A stretch of 64,000 nucleotides of DNA from the NCBI GenBank assembly GCA_963775975.1, contig CAVZKX010000002.1, positions 1,426,001 through 1,490,000 on the forward strand, in the 5' to 3' direction. The notes below the pieces were generated by a model, which was not told where the DNA came from, did no database searches, and saw nothing but the letters and a program-made list of their open reading frames with translations. Below are positions 1-9,313 of this stretch, piece after piece. The translations under genes were made by a program, and so were the position numbers. Each line of letters begins with the position of its first letter. Within the stretch, counting starts at the first letter, position 1. This DNA comes from JANXQG01 sp963775975. GTDB lineage: Bacteria; Planctomycetota; Planctomycetia; Pirellulales; Thermoguttaceae.

Positions 1-1
1 G

Positions 2-1114
2 ATGCTGCTCCGCAGCCGCGGCCTGGCGCTGGCCGAAGACCACAAGTGGAACGAGGCCCTGGCCGATTTCGATAAATCGATCGCGGCCGAGCCGAACGAC
101 ATCGTCGGCTACGAATTGAAGGCCGCGGTGCTCGTCAACCTGAAGAAATTTGCCGAGGCCAATGCGGCTTTGGAAAAAGCCCATGCCCTGGCGCCCAAGA
201 ACGTCGACCTGCTGGTGAGTAAGGCAAAGGTCAATGTGAGCCAGGCGAACTACAAATCCGCCGTCGAGGAACTAACGCGGGCCTTGGCCATCGACCGCAC
301 GAACCTGGGCGTGCTCGAACTCCGGGCGGCCGTCTATGAGCAATTGGGCGAAAAGGAAAAGGCCCTGGGCGACGTCGATAAGTTGCTCGAGCTCAAGCCG
401 GGCATCGCGGAGCTCATGCGCATGCGCGCCGCCTTGCTCGCGGACATGGGCAAGTTCGACAAGGCGGTGGACGAATTGGAAAAGATGCATAAGGCCAATC
501 CCAAGGACTCGCTCACCACACTGCAAATGGGCATGTTGTATACCACGCTCAAACAGTATGCCAAGGCGATCGCGTCCTACGACGAAGTGCTGTTACGGAG
601 CCCCGACGATGTCGGCGCCTTGCGCGGCCGCGGCGACGCCTTGCTGAATCTCGGCCGCCGCGGCGACGCCATGGTGGAGTACGAGAAGGCGTTCAAGCTC
701 CAGCCGCACGATGTCGGCATCCTCAACAATTATGCCTGGCTGCTGGCCACCGCGCCGGAGAAAAAGCTTCGCGACGGCCGCCGCGCGGTCGAGCTGGCGA
801 ACGATGCCTGCAAGCAGACCGAGTACAAAAAGGACTACATCCTCAGCACGCTGGCCGCCGCCTACGCGGAAGCGGGCGACTTCGATGCCGCTCGCAAATG
901 GGCGGCGCAGGCCGTCGATGTCGCCGAGCCCACCAAGGACGACCCGGACCGCAAGGACGAGTTGAAGAAGGAACTCGAGAGCTACAAGGCCAGCAAGCCG
1001 TGGCGCGAAGACCTGCCAGGCGATCAGGCCAAGCCGCCGGCAAAGAGCGACCAGAAGCAGCCGGCCAAGGCGAAGGAAACCAAGAAGCCGGCGCCGGATG
1101 ACGACGACGTATAA
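2..1114 (+). CDS. Tetratricopeptide repeat (TPR) protein, 5' end outside the window
   Basis: The readable part is 370 residues made almost wholly of 34-residue TPR units, seen as recurring A-x-x-x-Y/F-x-x-A-L and L-x-P-x-x pairs from the first residue to about residue 270. A charged tail rich in Lys, Pro, Gln and Asp follows, with repeated KPPAK/KKPAPD-type motifs. TPR arrays are protein-interaction scaffolds and the substrate cannot be told. The repeats are already running at base 2 and no signal peptide is visible, so the gene surely starts upstream of the window. It resembles the exported TPR proteins elsewhere in this window. The tail could be disordered or bind polyanions; this is inference only. 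Confidence 0.8.
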   Translation: MLLRSRGLALAEDHKWNEALADFDKSIAAEPNDIVGYELKAAVLVNLKKFAEANAALEKAHALAPKNVDLLVSKAKVNVSQANYKSAVEELTRALAIDRTNLGVLELRAAVYEQLGEKEKALGDVDKLLELKPGIAELMRMRAALLADMGKFDKAVDELEKMHKANPKDSLTTLQMGMLYTTLKQYAKAIASYDEVLLRSPDDVGALRGRGDALLNLGRRGDAMVEYEKAFKLQPHDVGILNNYAWLLATAPEKKLRDGRRAVELANDACKQTEYKKDYILSTLAAAYAEAGDFDAARKWAAQAVDVAEPTKDDPDRKDELKKELESYKASKPWREDLPGDQAKPPAKSDQKQPAKAKETKKPAPDDDDV

Positions 1115-1119
1115 TGAAT

Positions 1120-1255
1120 TCACTCGTTCCCACGCTCCGCGTGGGAACGAACTCGCGGCCGCTCCGCGGCCCGGTGACATGAGAACGCCATGACTACGGG
1201 GCCGCGGAGCGGCCAACTTGCCCGTCACGACGCGGAGCGTCGTAACGAGGAGAAA
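1120..1255. repeat. Intergenic cluster of CTCCG-type hairpins
   Basis: Three nested palindromes fill the gap between the TPR gene and the ferredoxin. The first, at 1125-1149, has perfect 10-base arms (CGTTCCCACG/CGTGGGAACG) around a short CTCCG-type loop. The second is built on GCGGCCGCTCCGCGGCC and recurs in reverse sense near 1200-1214. The third is an ACGACGCGGAGCGTCGT type near 1228-1244. The same words recur at 7309-7333 and, in inverse order, at 55797-55900. No coding potential is evident. Confidence 0.75.
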
Positions 1256-1270
1256 CACTAGAATACTTTC

Positions 1271-1462
1271 ATGAAAGCACACGTTGACCTGGACCTTTGC
1301 ATCGGCTGCGGCATCTGCCCGGACGTGGCTCCACAGATCTTTGAGATGGCCTCCGACGACAAGGCGCACGTCATCCTCGATCCGATCCCGGAGGAGCTGC
1401 ACGCCATCTGCCGCGACGCCTGCGATCAGTGTCCCCAAGCGGCGATTGAGATCGAGGAATAG
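1271..1462 (+). CDS. Small [4Fe-4S] ferredoxin
   Basis: This 63-residue protein has the hallmark of a monocluster bacterial ferredoxin. Cys10-x2-Cys13-x2-Cys16-Pro (CIGCGICPD) lies near the N-terminus, and a distal Cys-Pro (CDQCPQA) near residue 54 would supply the fourth iron ligand. A further Cys pair between them may form a disulfide, as in Bacillus- or Desulfovibrio-type ferredoxins. It would carry single low-potential electrons in the cytoplasm; the partner enzyme is not encoded nearby. It stands alone between two repeat clusters. The ATG follows an AGGAG-like purine run about 20 bases upstream. The family call is firm, the role open. Confidence 0.9.
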   Translation: MKAHVDLDLCIGCGICPDVAPQIFEMASDDKAHVILDPIPEELHAICRDACDQCPQAAIEIEE

Positions 1463-1466
1463 GATA

Positions 1467-1519
1467 GTGGGGCAGGTTGCCAACCTGCCGGAAAATGGCA
1501 GGTTGGAAACCTGCCCCAC
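1467..1519. repeat. Inverted repeat, GGGCAGGTTG type
   Basis: Arms GTGGGGCAGGTTGCCAACCTGCC (1467-1489) and its near complement (1497-1519) form a long stem 3' of the ferredoxin. Each arm also holds a smaller palindrome, GGCAGGTT/AACCTGCC. A relative (GGCAGATTGGCAATCTGCC) occurs at 55911-55929. It could act as a terminator-like hairpin but has no T-run. Confidence 0.7.
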
Positions 1520-1543
1520 GGATATTACTCGCTGGAGCAAGCC

Positions 1544-2598
1544 ATGCACACGCGGCGAGCATTTTTGAGAGCTTTCTCGGCGTCGGCGGCCTGTGGCATA
1601 TCGCTGCGGCGCTCGCGGAGGATCGCCCCGCGGCGCGGCGACCTGGAAGACCGCCTTCCCTCAAGTCGCCCGTCGTGTTCAACACCCCCGAGGCCGACGC
1701 CATCGTCGCGGCCTTGCAAGTCTATCCGTCCGACAACGCCTGGAACCAGCCCGTCGATCGCTGGGCGGTCCATGCCAACTCGCGGAACATCATCACCTCG
1801 ATCGGCCTGGGCAAGCCGCTGCGATGCAACTATGACATGGGATATGTCCTCGTACCGCACGACCAGAAGAAGGTTAACGTGCGAATCACCGACTATCCGC
1901 AAGAGTCGGATCCGGGCCCTTTCCCCGTGCCGGACAACGTGCCGATCGAAGGCTGGCCGGCCTGTTATCGCGAGGATCGGCGTACAGTCGGGCAGTCGCT
2001 GGACGACATCCAGCGCGACAAGCTACGCGCCGGCGGCGATCGGCACGCGATCATTCTCGATCCGGCCGCGATGACGCTTTACGAGTTCTGGCAAATGAAA
2101 AAAACGGCCGCCGGCTGGCAGGCCTCGCAGGCCTCGGTTTTCGATCTGAAGTCAAACCGCCTGCGGCACGACGGCTGGACGTCGTCGGACGCCGCGGGCC
2201 TGCCGATCTTTCCGGCAGTCGTCCGCTACGACGAAATCCAGCGCGGTGCGATCGAACATGCCATGCGCGTCACGGTGCGGCGGACGCGGCGGGCGTACTT
2301 GGCCCCGGCGACACATTTCGCCAGCGCGAACAACAGCCCGAACTTGCCCCGCATGGGCGAGCGGATCCGCCTTCGCGGCGACTACGACATTTCGCGGTTC
2401 TCGCCCGCGGCCCAAGTCGTGCTCAAAGGTCTCAAGCGCTATGGGATGCTGGTTGCCGACAACGGGCTGGACTGGTCGCTCTCGGTGGCCCCCGACGCGC
2501 GGATACCGGTGCTGCACGACGAACTGCGGCGCGTGAACGGCGCGGCGTTCGAGGTCGTGGTAGCACCGAACTCGGGTGGTGGTGTGCGCGGGCGGTAG
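1544..2598 (+). CDS. Tat-exported protein of unknown function, frame-broken
   Basis: Two frames together give one protein of about 350 residues. An ATG at 1544 starts a twin-arginine signal (MHTRRAFLRAF, then a hydrophobic stretch to ACGISL). The frame then changes near 1606 and the other frame continues AALAED, an ideal signal peptidase AxA site, into a soluble body. The body holds aromatic- and Asp-rich motifs such as YPSDNAWNQP, APATHFAS and the late GMLVADNG. I do not recognise a named domain, though that last motif is reminiscent of planctomycete hypothetical exported proteins. Export as a folded protein to the periplasm is inferred from the Tat motif. Either a base was lost in sequencing or the gene is a fresh pseudogene. 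A long hairpin follows the stop. Confidence 0.65.
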
Positions 2599-2626
2599 CA
2601 AATCGCCTAGGGAACGACGGCCGCCT

Positions 2627-2693
2627 ATCAAAGCCCGACGTGCAAGCGAGGCCGGCGCTGTTTTCATGCCTCGCTTGCGCGTCGGGCTTTGAT
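2627..2693. repeat. Long hairpin between convergent gene ends
   Basis: The arms at 2627-2652 and 2668-2693 pair over about 26 bases with one mismatch (core GCCCGACG..GCAAGCGAGGC). The hairpin sits between the 3' ends of two convergent genes. A near copy lies at 56927-56992, also between convergent 3' ends. A bidirectional terminator or REP-like role fits the position, but there is no U-tract. Confidence 0.7.
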
Positions 2694-2749
2694 GTGGAAA
2701 ACTGGCCCCGCCGTTTTAACGTGGTTGGCCGAATAACATTATATGCGTT

Positions 2750-5654
2750 TCATTTCTTCGGCTTCGCCAGGGCCTCGTCGGCCCTTTTAAGCTTCTCCCG
2801 AATGCCGGGGGACTTGGGCGCCAGTGTAAGCACGTGTTCGTAGTCGGCCTTGGCAAGCGCAAACTCGCCCTTCATTTCGTAGGCGGCGCCCCGCACGTCG
2901 TACACTTGTACCAGCTTGTCGTTGGCGGCCAGGAATTGGTTCAGCAAGGCGATGGCCTTATCGGGCTGCTCGAGTGTCAGATACATCTGCGCCACGTTGA
3001 ATCGGTCCTGCGGCGCGGCCTGCAAAACGCGATCGAAGTCGGCCTGGGCTTCGATAGCTTTGCCCTGCATCTCAAAGGCGACACCGTGCGCGGCATAAGC
3101 CCCGAGCACGGAACTGTTGATAGCCAGGACCTCGTTCAGCCAGGCAATGGCTTTGTCCGGCCGTCGCAGGTGCAAGTACCTGCCCGCCATGTCACACCAG
3201 AGCTGTGCGCCTGGGCGGACGTTGGCTTGCCGCCCATGATCGCCTTAATATACTCGCCGCCATCGTCGAGCCACTTGACGGCCTTGTCCATTTGCTTCAA
3301 TTTCAAGTAGGCGCTTGCCAGAAACAACGGCATGCTGACGAATTCGACCGTGACCGTTTTGCCGTTAATTGTTTTCGAGAATTGCGCTCCCGCCTTATCC
3401 AGGCATGCCAGGGAACTGTCGACATCATTCTTTTGGCTGTAGTACTCGAACAACTTGCCCGCCGAGCGAACGCCCTCGCCCGTCGGGTCGATTTCGACGA
3501 TTCTCTTGTAGCAGGCGACCGTTTCCTCCGGCTTGTCCTGTGCAATCAGGATATCGGCACGGGTTTGCCAGGCGCCTACGAAGTTTCGATCGCATTCCAA
3601 GGCCACGTCATCCTGTTTCAGAGCGCGCTCCAGAGCGTCGGCTTGAAGCCGGCTCTCCTCGGCAGCCTTGGCAGAATTTCCGGCCGCACGGGCCTTTTCG
3701 GACGCGTCCTTGTGGACCTGGCCCATCGTCAAATAGACGCCGGACAGGTTATTGTGGTCCGACGCGCGGTCGGGCGCACGTTCAGGCCGGCGGCATGCTG
3801 ATTGGCCGCATCCTGGAGTTTAATGAGTGCCTCGTCGAATTTACCGTCCGCCTGGGCGGACTGCCCCTTCTCAGTCAACGCGAGCCCTTCCGCCCGAAGC
3901 GTTCGGCCCTGCTCCGCCAGCACAATGCCCAGATTGTTGAAGGCGTCGGCATAGCGCGGGTTCACGGCAATCGCCCTGCGGAAATACTTCTCCGCCGATT
4001 GGGAGTCGCGCGCCTTGCCCGGCCGGGCAAAGTAGACTCCGAGGTTGTTGTTGCCGAAATCGTAGTTGGGCTTGATGGCGAGCGTGGCCGCGAACGCGGC
4101 CGCCGAGTGGTCGAATGCTTCTTGTGCCTTGTCCGGATTCGTGCGTGCCAACTCTTTGCCGTCCTTATCGTAGGCGATGCCAACGTGATTGAAGGCGAAG
4201 TAGTTGTATTTTGTCCGCGCCGACATATCGCGAACTTTGAATGCCTTCTCCAGATCAAGGGGTTTCTTCGGATCGTTGTCGATGTAGCCGAAATAGTCTT
4301 CTTCGCTGATCCCGCAGGCGGGCTTGAAAAGCGTGTAGCTATTGAACCAGAGGCTGACTTGGCGGAACGACGCGACGCTCATGGCCGTGAACACCAAGAC
4401 TCCGCCCGCCGCCAAGACCGGCCGGCTCGATGGCCAGCGGTCGGCCAACTCCTTCAACAGCCAGGCGACCATGATATAGAAACCGATCATCGGCAGATAA
4501 GTATAGCGGTCGGCTCGCGCCTGCGTGCCCACCTGGACTATCCCAATCACCGGCATCAACGCGCCGAGATACCAAAACCAGCCGACCGCCAAATACTGCC
4601 GGCGGCGGAAGAACACGATGCCGAGGACCGTGATGGCAATCATCAGCGACAAGGATATCCAAAACCTGACGTAAAACTCCCTATCAAATCGCTCAAAAAG
4701 CATGTATTGATGCGCATAGAAGGGAGCCAGGTCCGTGGGCCAAAACGTCTGCCGCAGGTACTCGCCGCACGACTCGACCGCGTTCAAAAGCCGCGCCCAC
4801 ATCGGCAGGCCCGCCAAGGAGTTCAGCGCGACGCCGCGTTCCTGTCCCACGACCTCGACGAGGCTGTCGGCGATGACCATGGCGAATAGCGGCACCTTTT
4901 CCGCGAGCAGCAAGAAGCCGCGAAAAATGTCGATGCCTCCTTCCGTCGCACCGGTCGGAAAGAGAACGCTCTTCCACCGCCCCAGCGGCCAAATGTCGAG
5001 CAAAATCAAGACGCAAGGCAGAGTAACAATCATCGACTTGGCCATCAAACCGAAAGCCATGAACACGTTCACCAACAGGTAGAGAAGCGCGGTGCCGGTC
5101 GCCTCTTTCGATGTCGATTGCGCCAGCGGCGGCCGTCTGGCGTAAATCGCATAGGCCAGCATCGTCGCCATCCAAAACAGTCCGCAAAGCACGTCCTTCC
5201 GCTCCGCGGCCCAGGCGACCGATTCGGCGCGCAGCGGATGCGCGGCAAAAAGCACTGCCACAACGAAGCACGGCCAAAGCGCACCGGTCATCAGCCGCAG
5301 CGCAAGGAATAACAAGACTGCATTGGCGCAGTGCAACACCATATTGACGAGGTGGTGCCCGCCCGGCCAACTATATCCATATTTTGCGTTTTCCGGCTGC
5401 CACGATCCTTCGCTAAAAAACTGCCAATCCAACATGTGCGAAATCCACGTTAGCGGGTGCCAGTTTCCCTCATGGTCCGTGAACGCCCATTTCACATTAT
5501 TCCAAGTCAACCCACTGACGATCTGCGGCTTTTCGTAAATGTAGACATTGTCATCGCAAACCGTGAAGTCGTGCCGGGCCGTTTGCACATAGAGGATCGT
5601 GACCAAAACAACGAGGCCGAAACAGAGCGCCGCGGTCAGCCCGACTCGATCCAT
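2750..5654 (-). CDS. TMTC-like membrane protein with C-terminal TPR array, two frame breaks
   Basis: The reconstructed product is about 968 residues. The first 500 are polytopic, with a first loop DD motif (VCDDNVYI), WHPLTW, HPLRAESVAW, ERKDVL and a late VGTQARADRYTYLP motif, as in GT-C-fold/TMTC-like proteins annotated as TPR proteins in planctomycetes. The rest is a TPR array ending in Lys-rich residues. The frame changes near 3760 and again near 3185, yet TPR sequence resumes immediately each time. Proteins with this architecture are suspected membrane glycosyltransferases, but activity is unproven here. The end of the gene at 62848-64000 is a clear paralogue. The start at 5654 gives a leading membrane segment (VGLTAALCFGLVVLVTILYV). 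Confidence 0.75.
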
Positions 5655-6038
5655 CGGAGGAGGGGGCGTATAACCCGGCGCGGCGCCTTTTCCTCCCGTT
5701 TGCCGCCGCGCACTGAGACATCCGCGTATTCACCCCGCCCGGAGGTGCCTCGCAGCGCCCGGCGTCGCATCTGGTATTTGTTCGCCATAAGTCTATTTTG
5801 GTTTTTCGAGGCTAAACGTGCAAGTAGCGTCCCTGCCATTTGGAACACTGCCACTTGCATACCGCTAGCGTAAACCCCATGATAATGGCAATTCCTGGCC
5901 AATTCGTACTCATCACGCTCCGCCGTGATGAATTTCCAAAGCTGTAGGGAACGGACTCCGTGCCGTTCCGGACGACAGAGAAGACTCCCTGCTCCATGCC
6001 TCGGAACGCCGCGGAGGGCGTTCCCTTCAGGATTTATC
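5655..6038. other. Gene-free spacer with three CTCCG hairpins
   Basis: This 384-base gap between the divergent TMTC-like gene and the GrpB gene has no convincing reading frame. It holds three hairpins of the family seen at 1120-1255: 5910-5931 (TCATCACG..CGTGATGA), 5948-5969 (GGAACGG..CCGTTCC) and 6003-6024 (GGAACGCC..GGCGTTCC). Promoters for both flanking genes must lie here, but no strong consensus was found. Confidence 0.6.
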
Positions 6039-6569
6039 GTGTTTGACGACGTTCAGCCAGTGATTGAGCCCTACTGCGAGCCGCCGCTCGCCTGTCGCGA
6101 TTTCGACCCGCGGGCGCCCGATATCGCGCGGCAGATATGCGGGCTGATTTTACGGCACCTGCCGTCTATTCGGGCGGAACACGTCGGCAGTACGTCGGTC
6201 CCAGGCTGTGGCGGCCGAGAGATTATCGATCTGCTGGTGAGCGGGTCGGAAGCCGACTTGGAGACGAGCGGCCAGCTTCTTGCCCAACTCGGTTTTCGAC
6301 AGGGGGGCGAGGCCCTCTTTCCGCGGCATCCGCCGGCCTATCGCGGCACTTGGATGCACAACGGCGAGCCGTTCGCCGTGCACGTCCATGTCCTGCCGGC
6401 CGGCGCCAACGAGATCGATTCCATGCGGTTCTTGCGTTCCTGCCTGCGCAGCGATGCGGAGCTTATGAAGGCCTTTGTCAAGCAGAAGAAGGCGATTTTG
6501 AAAGGCGGCGCCGATCCGGCCGCGTACCAGCAGCAGAAGGGCGAATTCTTGAAGATGGTGCTGGGATAG
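6039..6569 (+). CDS. GrpB-family (UPF0157) protein
   Basis: The 176-residue product carries the GrpB nucleotidyltransferase-like pattern. HVGSTSVPG near residue 48 corresponds to the family's active-site loop, followed by a downstream Asp (IIDLLV, normally KPIID), a HVHV-type strand and the C-terminal YxxxKxxF-like helix (YQQQKGEFLKMVL). The usual KPIID motif reads REIIDLL, so the Lys-Pro preceding the Asp is lost and the enzymatic state is uncertain. The family is fused to dephospho-CoA kinase in some bacteria, but its reaction is not settled. I start at GTG 6039 because homologous sequence begins there; the open frame reaches further upstream through a hairpin repeat. It seems monocistronic. 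Confidence 0.75.
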   Translation: MFDDVQPVIEPYCEPPLACRDFDPRAPDIARQICGLILRHLPSIRAEHVGSTSVPGCGGREIIDLLVSGSEADLETSGQLLAQLGFRQGGEALFPRHPPAYRGTWMHNGEPFAVHVHVLPAGANEIDSMRFLRSCLRSDAELMKAFVKQKKAILKGGADPAAYQQQKGEFLKMVLG

Positions 6570-6682
6570 TGGTTATAAAAGCCCGACGCGCAAGCGAGTG
6601 GGATGGCTCGCTGGCCGCGCCGTTCACTTTCGCGTACAATCAACAGTCCCACCTCACAACCCACCAATAGGAGATTCTTTCC

Positions 6683-7253
6683 ATGCGTAAATATGCTGCC
6701 ATCGCCGCCGTCGCGGGAGTTTTTGTGATTAGTCAGTTCGCACGCGCCGAAGACAAGGCCCCAAGCCCGCTCGGCTTCAAGGTCCAATCGCTCGAAGGCA
6801 AGGACGTTGATCTCTGCCAGTACAAGGGCAAGGTCGTGCTGATCGTGAATGTGGCCAGCAAGTGCGGCCTCACGCCGCAATACAAAGCACTCGAAGCGCT
6901 CTACACGAAATACAGCGACCAAGGGTTCGTCATCGTCGGCTTCCCTTGCAACCAGTTCCACAGCCAGGAGCCGGGCACGGCCGAAGATATCCGCAAGTTC
7001 TGCACGTCGAAGTACAGCGTCACGTTCCCCTTGATGGCCAAGGTGGAAGTCAACGGCGACGGCGCCTGCGACCTCTACAAGTACCTTAAGGCGCTGAGAC
7101 GCCAAGCCCAAGGGTCCGGGCGAAGTGACTTGGAACTTCGAAAAATTCCTCGTAGGCCGCGATGGCCAAGTCGTCGCTCGCTTCCAGCCGAAGACCACTC
7201 CCAATTCGCCCGAAGTCGTGAAGGCGATTGAAGCCGAATTGGCGAAGAAGTAA
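6683..7253 (+). CDS. Exported Cys-type glutathione peroxidase, frame-broken near the 3' end
   Basis: A signal peptide (ending FARAEDK) precedes a complete glutathione-peroxidase fold. NVASKCGLTPQY has the peroxidatic Cys in place of Sec, FPCNQF follows, and WNFEKFLVG completes the active site. The last third lies in another frame: one extra base near 7097 (in GCTGAGACGCC) shifts the reading, and DAKPKGPGE through to AELAKK-stop at 7253 resumes the family sequence. Full length would be about 189 residues, normal for the family. It would reduce hydroperoxides in the periplasm, probably with thioredoxin-like donors. A good Shine-Dalgarno (AGGAG, 6670-6674) supports the ATG at 6683. No partner reductase is adjacent. 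Confidence 0.88.
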
Positions 7254-7258
7254 CAGAA

Positions 7259-7333
7259 CTCCCCTCTCACTTTGGGAGAGGGGGCAGGGGGAGAGGGCGT
7301 GTTAACCTCGTTCCCACGCTCTGCGTGGGAACG
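7259..7333. repeat. CCCTCTC / CTCGTTCCCACGC repeat block
   Basis: Just after the peroxidase stop lies a pair of complementary purine/pyrimidine tracts (CCCCTCTCACTTTGGGAGAGGGG), then CGTTCCCACG..CGTGGGAACG at 7309-7333. The second hairpin is the same unit as at 1125-1149 and, in degenerate form, at 55878-55900. Confidence 0.7.
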
Positions 7334-7462
7334 AGCCTGTTGGCCGCTCCGCCGCCCCGTAATTTCGCGTCCGCCGGAAATCGCGGGCACGCGCGGGCAA
7401 CCGCCCTTTTGGAGTGCGAAGGCAAATCTTCGCACTCCCAGTATGCTATACTTGCCACAATC

Positions 7463-8437
7463 ATGGCAACCATCAAACGCATCCTCGTCACCGGCGGGGC
7501 CGGCTTCCTCGGCTCGCACCTCTGCGAGCGGCTGGTCGAACAGGGCCACGACGTCATCTGCCTCGACAACTTCTTCACCAGCCAGAAGACCAACGTCGGC
7601 CATCTGCTCGGCCGGCCGAACTTCGAGCTCGTGCGGCACGACATCACGCAGCCGCTCTGGCTCGAAGTCGACGAGATCTACAACCTCGCCTGCCCCGCCG
7701 CACCCGGCCACTACCAGTACAACCCGATCAAGACCATGAAGACCTCGGTGCTCGGCGCGATCAACGTGCTGGGCATGGCCAAACGCTGCCGGGCGAAGGT
7801 CCTGCAAGCCTCGACCAGCGAAGTCTACGGCGACCCGCAGGTCCATCCGCAGCCGGAAAGCTACCGCGGCAGCGTCAACCCGATCGGCCCGCGGGCCTGC
7901 TACGACGAAGGCAAGCGGGCGGCCGAGACGCTCTTCATGGACTACCACCGCTCCAACGGCGTGAACGTGCGGATCGTGCGGATCTTCAACACCTACGGCC
8001 CGCGGATGCACCCCTACGACGGCCGCGTGGTTTCGAACTTCATCCGCCAGGCCCTGCACGGCGAGCCGATCACGATCTTCGGCGACGGCCGGCAGACCCG
8101 CTCCTTCTGCTACCGCGACGACCTGGTCGAGGGCATGATCCGCATGATGAACGGCCCCGACGACTTCTGCGGCCCGGTGAACCTCGGCAACCCGGAGGAG
8201 TTCACGATCCGCGAGTTGGCCGACATCGTGATCGAACTGACCGGCGCGAAGTCGAAGCTCGTCACCCGCCCGCTGCCGGCGGACGACCCGACGCAGCGTC
8301 GGCCGGACATCACGCTGGCCAAAGAGCGGCTCTGCTGGCAGCCGACGATCCCCTTGCGCGACGGGCTGAAGAAAACGATCGACTGGTTCCGCTCGATCGA
8401 CCTCAGCGAGTACCGCCCGCCGACGCCGAATTATTGA
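7463..8437 (+). CDS. uxs: UDP-glucuronate decarboxylase (UDP-xylose synthase)
   Basis: This 324-residue extended short-chain dehydrogenase has the NAD-binding GGAGFLGSHL at residues 11-20, a Thr/Ser-containing strand (QASTSEVYGD) and the catalytic Tyr-x3-Lys as YDEGKR. RIFNTYGPRM is diagnostic of the UXS subfamily, and Arg residues in QTRSFCYRDD bind the nucleotide sugar. It converts UDP-glucuronate to UDP-xylose for extracellular polysaccharides. I start at ATG 7463, directly before the Rossmann strand; earlier in-frame codons run through repeat sequence. Its last 14 codons and stop are duplicated at 9314-9357, bracketing a toxin-antitoxin pair. Codon choice is strongly C/G-ending, more so than in the following cassette. 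Confidence 0.93.
   Translation: MATIKRILVTGGAGFLGSHLCERLVEQGHDVICLDNFFTSQKTNVGHLLGRPNFELVRHDITQPLWLEVDEIYNLACPAAPGHYQYNPIKTMKTSVLGAINVLGMAKRCRAKVLQASTSEVYGDPQVHPQPESYRGSVNPIGPRACYDEGKRAAETLFMDYHRSNGVNVRIVRIFNTYGPRMHPYDGRVVSNFIRQALHGEPITIFGDGRQTRSFCYRDDLVEGMIRMMNGPDDFCGPVNLGNPEEFTIRELADIVIELTGAKSKLVTRPLPADDPTQRRPDITLAKERLCWQPTIPLRDGLKKTIDWFRSIDLSEYRPPTPNY
8394..8437 (+). repeat. 44-bp direct repeat, copy 1 (3' end of uxs)
   Basis: Bases 8394-8437 match 9314-9357 at 41 of 44 positions. All three differences are C to G (8402, 8404, 8413). Copy 1 encodes the end of UDP-glucuronate decarboxylase; copy 2 starts six bases after the PIN toxin stop. The arrangement resembles an attachment-site duplication at the 3' end of a gene. 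Confidence 0.8.
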
Positions 8438-8526
8438 ACTTTTATCTGCGACGATTTATCGTGGCTTTTTTTGCCGCGGAACGGCTTTTGACGTTGCCAC
8501 TCTCGCTGGACTGGGGCAAGATACGC

Positions 8527-8532
8527 TATAAT
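8527..8532 (+). promoter_or_regulatory. -10 element (TATAAT) for the PIN cassette
   Basis: A perfect TATAAT lies 28 bases before the antitoxin ATG at 8561. It is followed by ATTGACAAT, a 9-base dyad that could be part of an operator. No good -35 is present at 16-18 bases. Confidence 0.45.
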
Positions 8533-8560
8533 TGACAATATCAGTTCAAGAGAGGAAGAA

Positions 8561-8845
8561 ATGGAATCTGTCATTCGCGATGTAAGAGACATAGAACCTG
8601 ACGAGCGTCATGTCTTCGAGACGCTGATTGGCCACGACCTCGCCGAAGATCAGCGAATTCTGGTCGTGGTCTTTCCGCCGGAGGCAAACCCGGATGACTC
8701 CGCGAGACGCCGGGCACGCGAGGAGTTCTTCGAACTTTGCAAGCAAGGCACGGAGAACCGCGAGCGACAGCACATATCCATCGAGGAAGCCGACTCGATC
8801 CTGGAAGAAGCGTTTCAATTCGTTCGTTCGGGAACCAACGGCTGA
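8561..8845 (+). CDS. Putative antitoxin partner of a PIN-domain toxin
   Basis: This small acidic protein of 94 residues starts MESVIRDVRDIE, with a middle segment ILVVVFPPEA and a Glu/Arg-rich helical C-terminus (RAREEFFELCKQ, IEEADSILEEA). The size, acidity, helical end and position immediately before a PIN gene (stop at 8843-8845, next ATG at 8847) are what is expected of a type II antitoxin. The N-terminal strand region would hold the DNA-binding part and the C-terminus would neutralise the toxin. I do not recognise a named antitoxin fold such as AbrB, RHH or Phd. AGAGGAAG upstream of the ATG is a reasonable ribosome site. Function is inferred from context. Confidence 0.6.
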   Translation: MESVIRDVRDIEPDERHVFETLIGHDLAEDQRILVVVFPPEANPDDSARRRAREEFFELCKQGTENRERQHISIEEADSILEEAFQFVRSGTNG

Positions 8846-8846
8846 A

Positions 8847-9308
8847 ATGCGGGCAATCGTCGACTCCAACGTGCTGGCGCGCGCGACCTACAGTGTTAGC
8901 GGACCGGCTGCTGAGGTCGTTCGCAAGCTCGCGGATCCGCCGCACGTTCTGATAGTTTCGCCATTTCTCCTGGCAGAACTCGGCCGCGTACTGGGTTATC
9001 CTCGATTGCAGCGGTTGCACGGTTTCGATCAACTTCAGATCGAGCGTGTCGTAGCGGCCATAGCCGCGTTGGCGACTTCTGTCGAGCCCCAAGAAGAACA
9101 AATTGTGCGTGTCGTGCCCGACGATCCTGACGATGATCACATCCTAGCCGCCGCCGTTTCCGGCCGGGTGAACGCAATTTGCACGCGCAACAAGCACTTC
9201 CACCACCCGGCGGTGATCGCCTATTGCAGTGAGCGATCAATCGAGGTGTTGGATGACATTGCGCTTCTCAAGCGATTGCGCGAGGGTGAAGCCGGTACGA
9301 CCTCCTGA
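8847..9308 (+). CDS. PIN-domain toxin, COG1569-like
   Basis: The 153-residue protein shows a full set of PIN acidic residues: Asp near the start (VDSNVLAR), Glu in LLAELGRVLGYPRL, then a cluster PDDPDDDHILAAA where the third and fourth Asp sit. The wording ARATYSVSGPAAEV and LGYPRL resembles the COG1569 subgroup. PIN toxins of VapC type are Mg-dependent ribonucleases that act on tRNA or rRNA and are held inactive by the upstream antitoxin. The genes are one base apart, so translation is coupled. The toxin looks intact and full length, unlike the PIN genes at 45201 and 60095. A 44-bp repeat of the uxs 3' end begins just after its stop. Confidence 0.8.
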   Translation: MRAIVDSNVLARATYSVSGPAAEVVRKLADPPHVLIVSPFLLAELGRVLGYPRLQRLHGFDQLQIERVVAAIAALATSVEPQEEQIVRVVPDDPDDDHILAAAVSGRVNAICTRNKHFHHPAVIAYCSERSIEVLDDIALLKRLREGEAGTTS

Positions 9309-9313
9309 ATTGA

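Noticed and set aside
2627..2693. Classical rho-independent terminator
   Set aside because: The stem is strong but is followed by no T-run on either strand, so it is listed as a repeat hairpin.
3369..4889. A 506-codon plus-strand frame opposite the TMTC-like gene
   Set aside because: No motif, Arg/Pro-rich throughout, opposite a conserved membrane protein.
6338..8059. A 573-codon minus-strand frame opposite GrpB, peroxidase and uxs
   Set aside because: It runs across three real genes and two repeat blocks on the other strand and has no recognisable family motifs.
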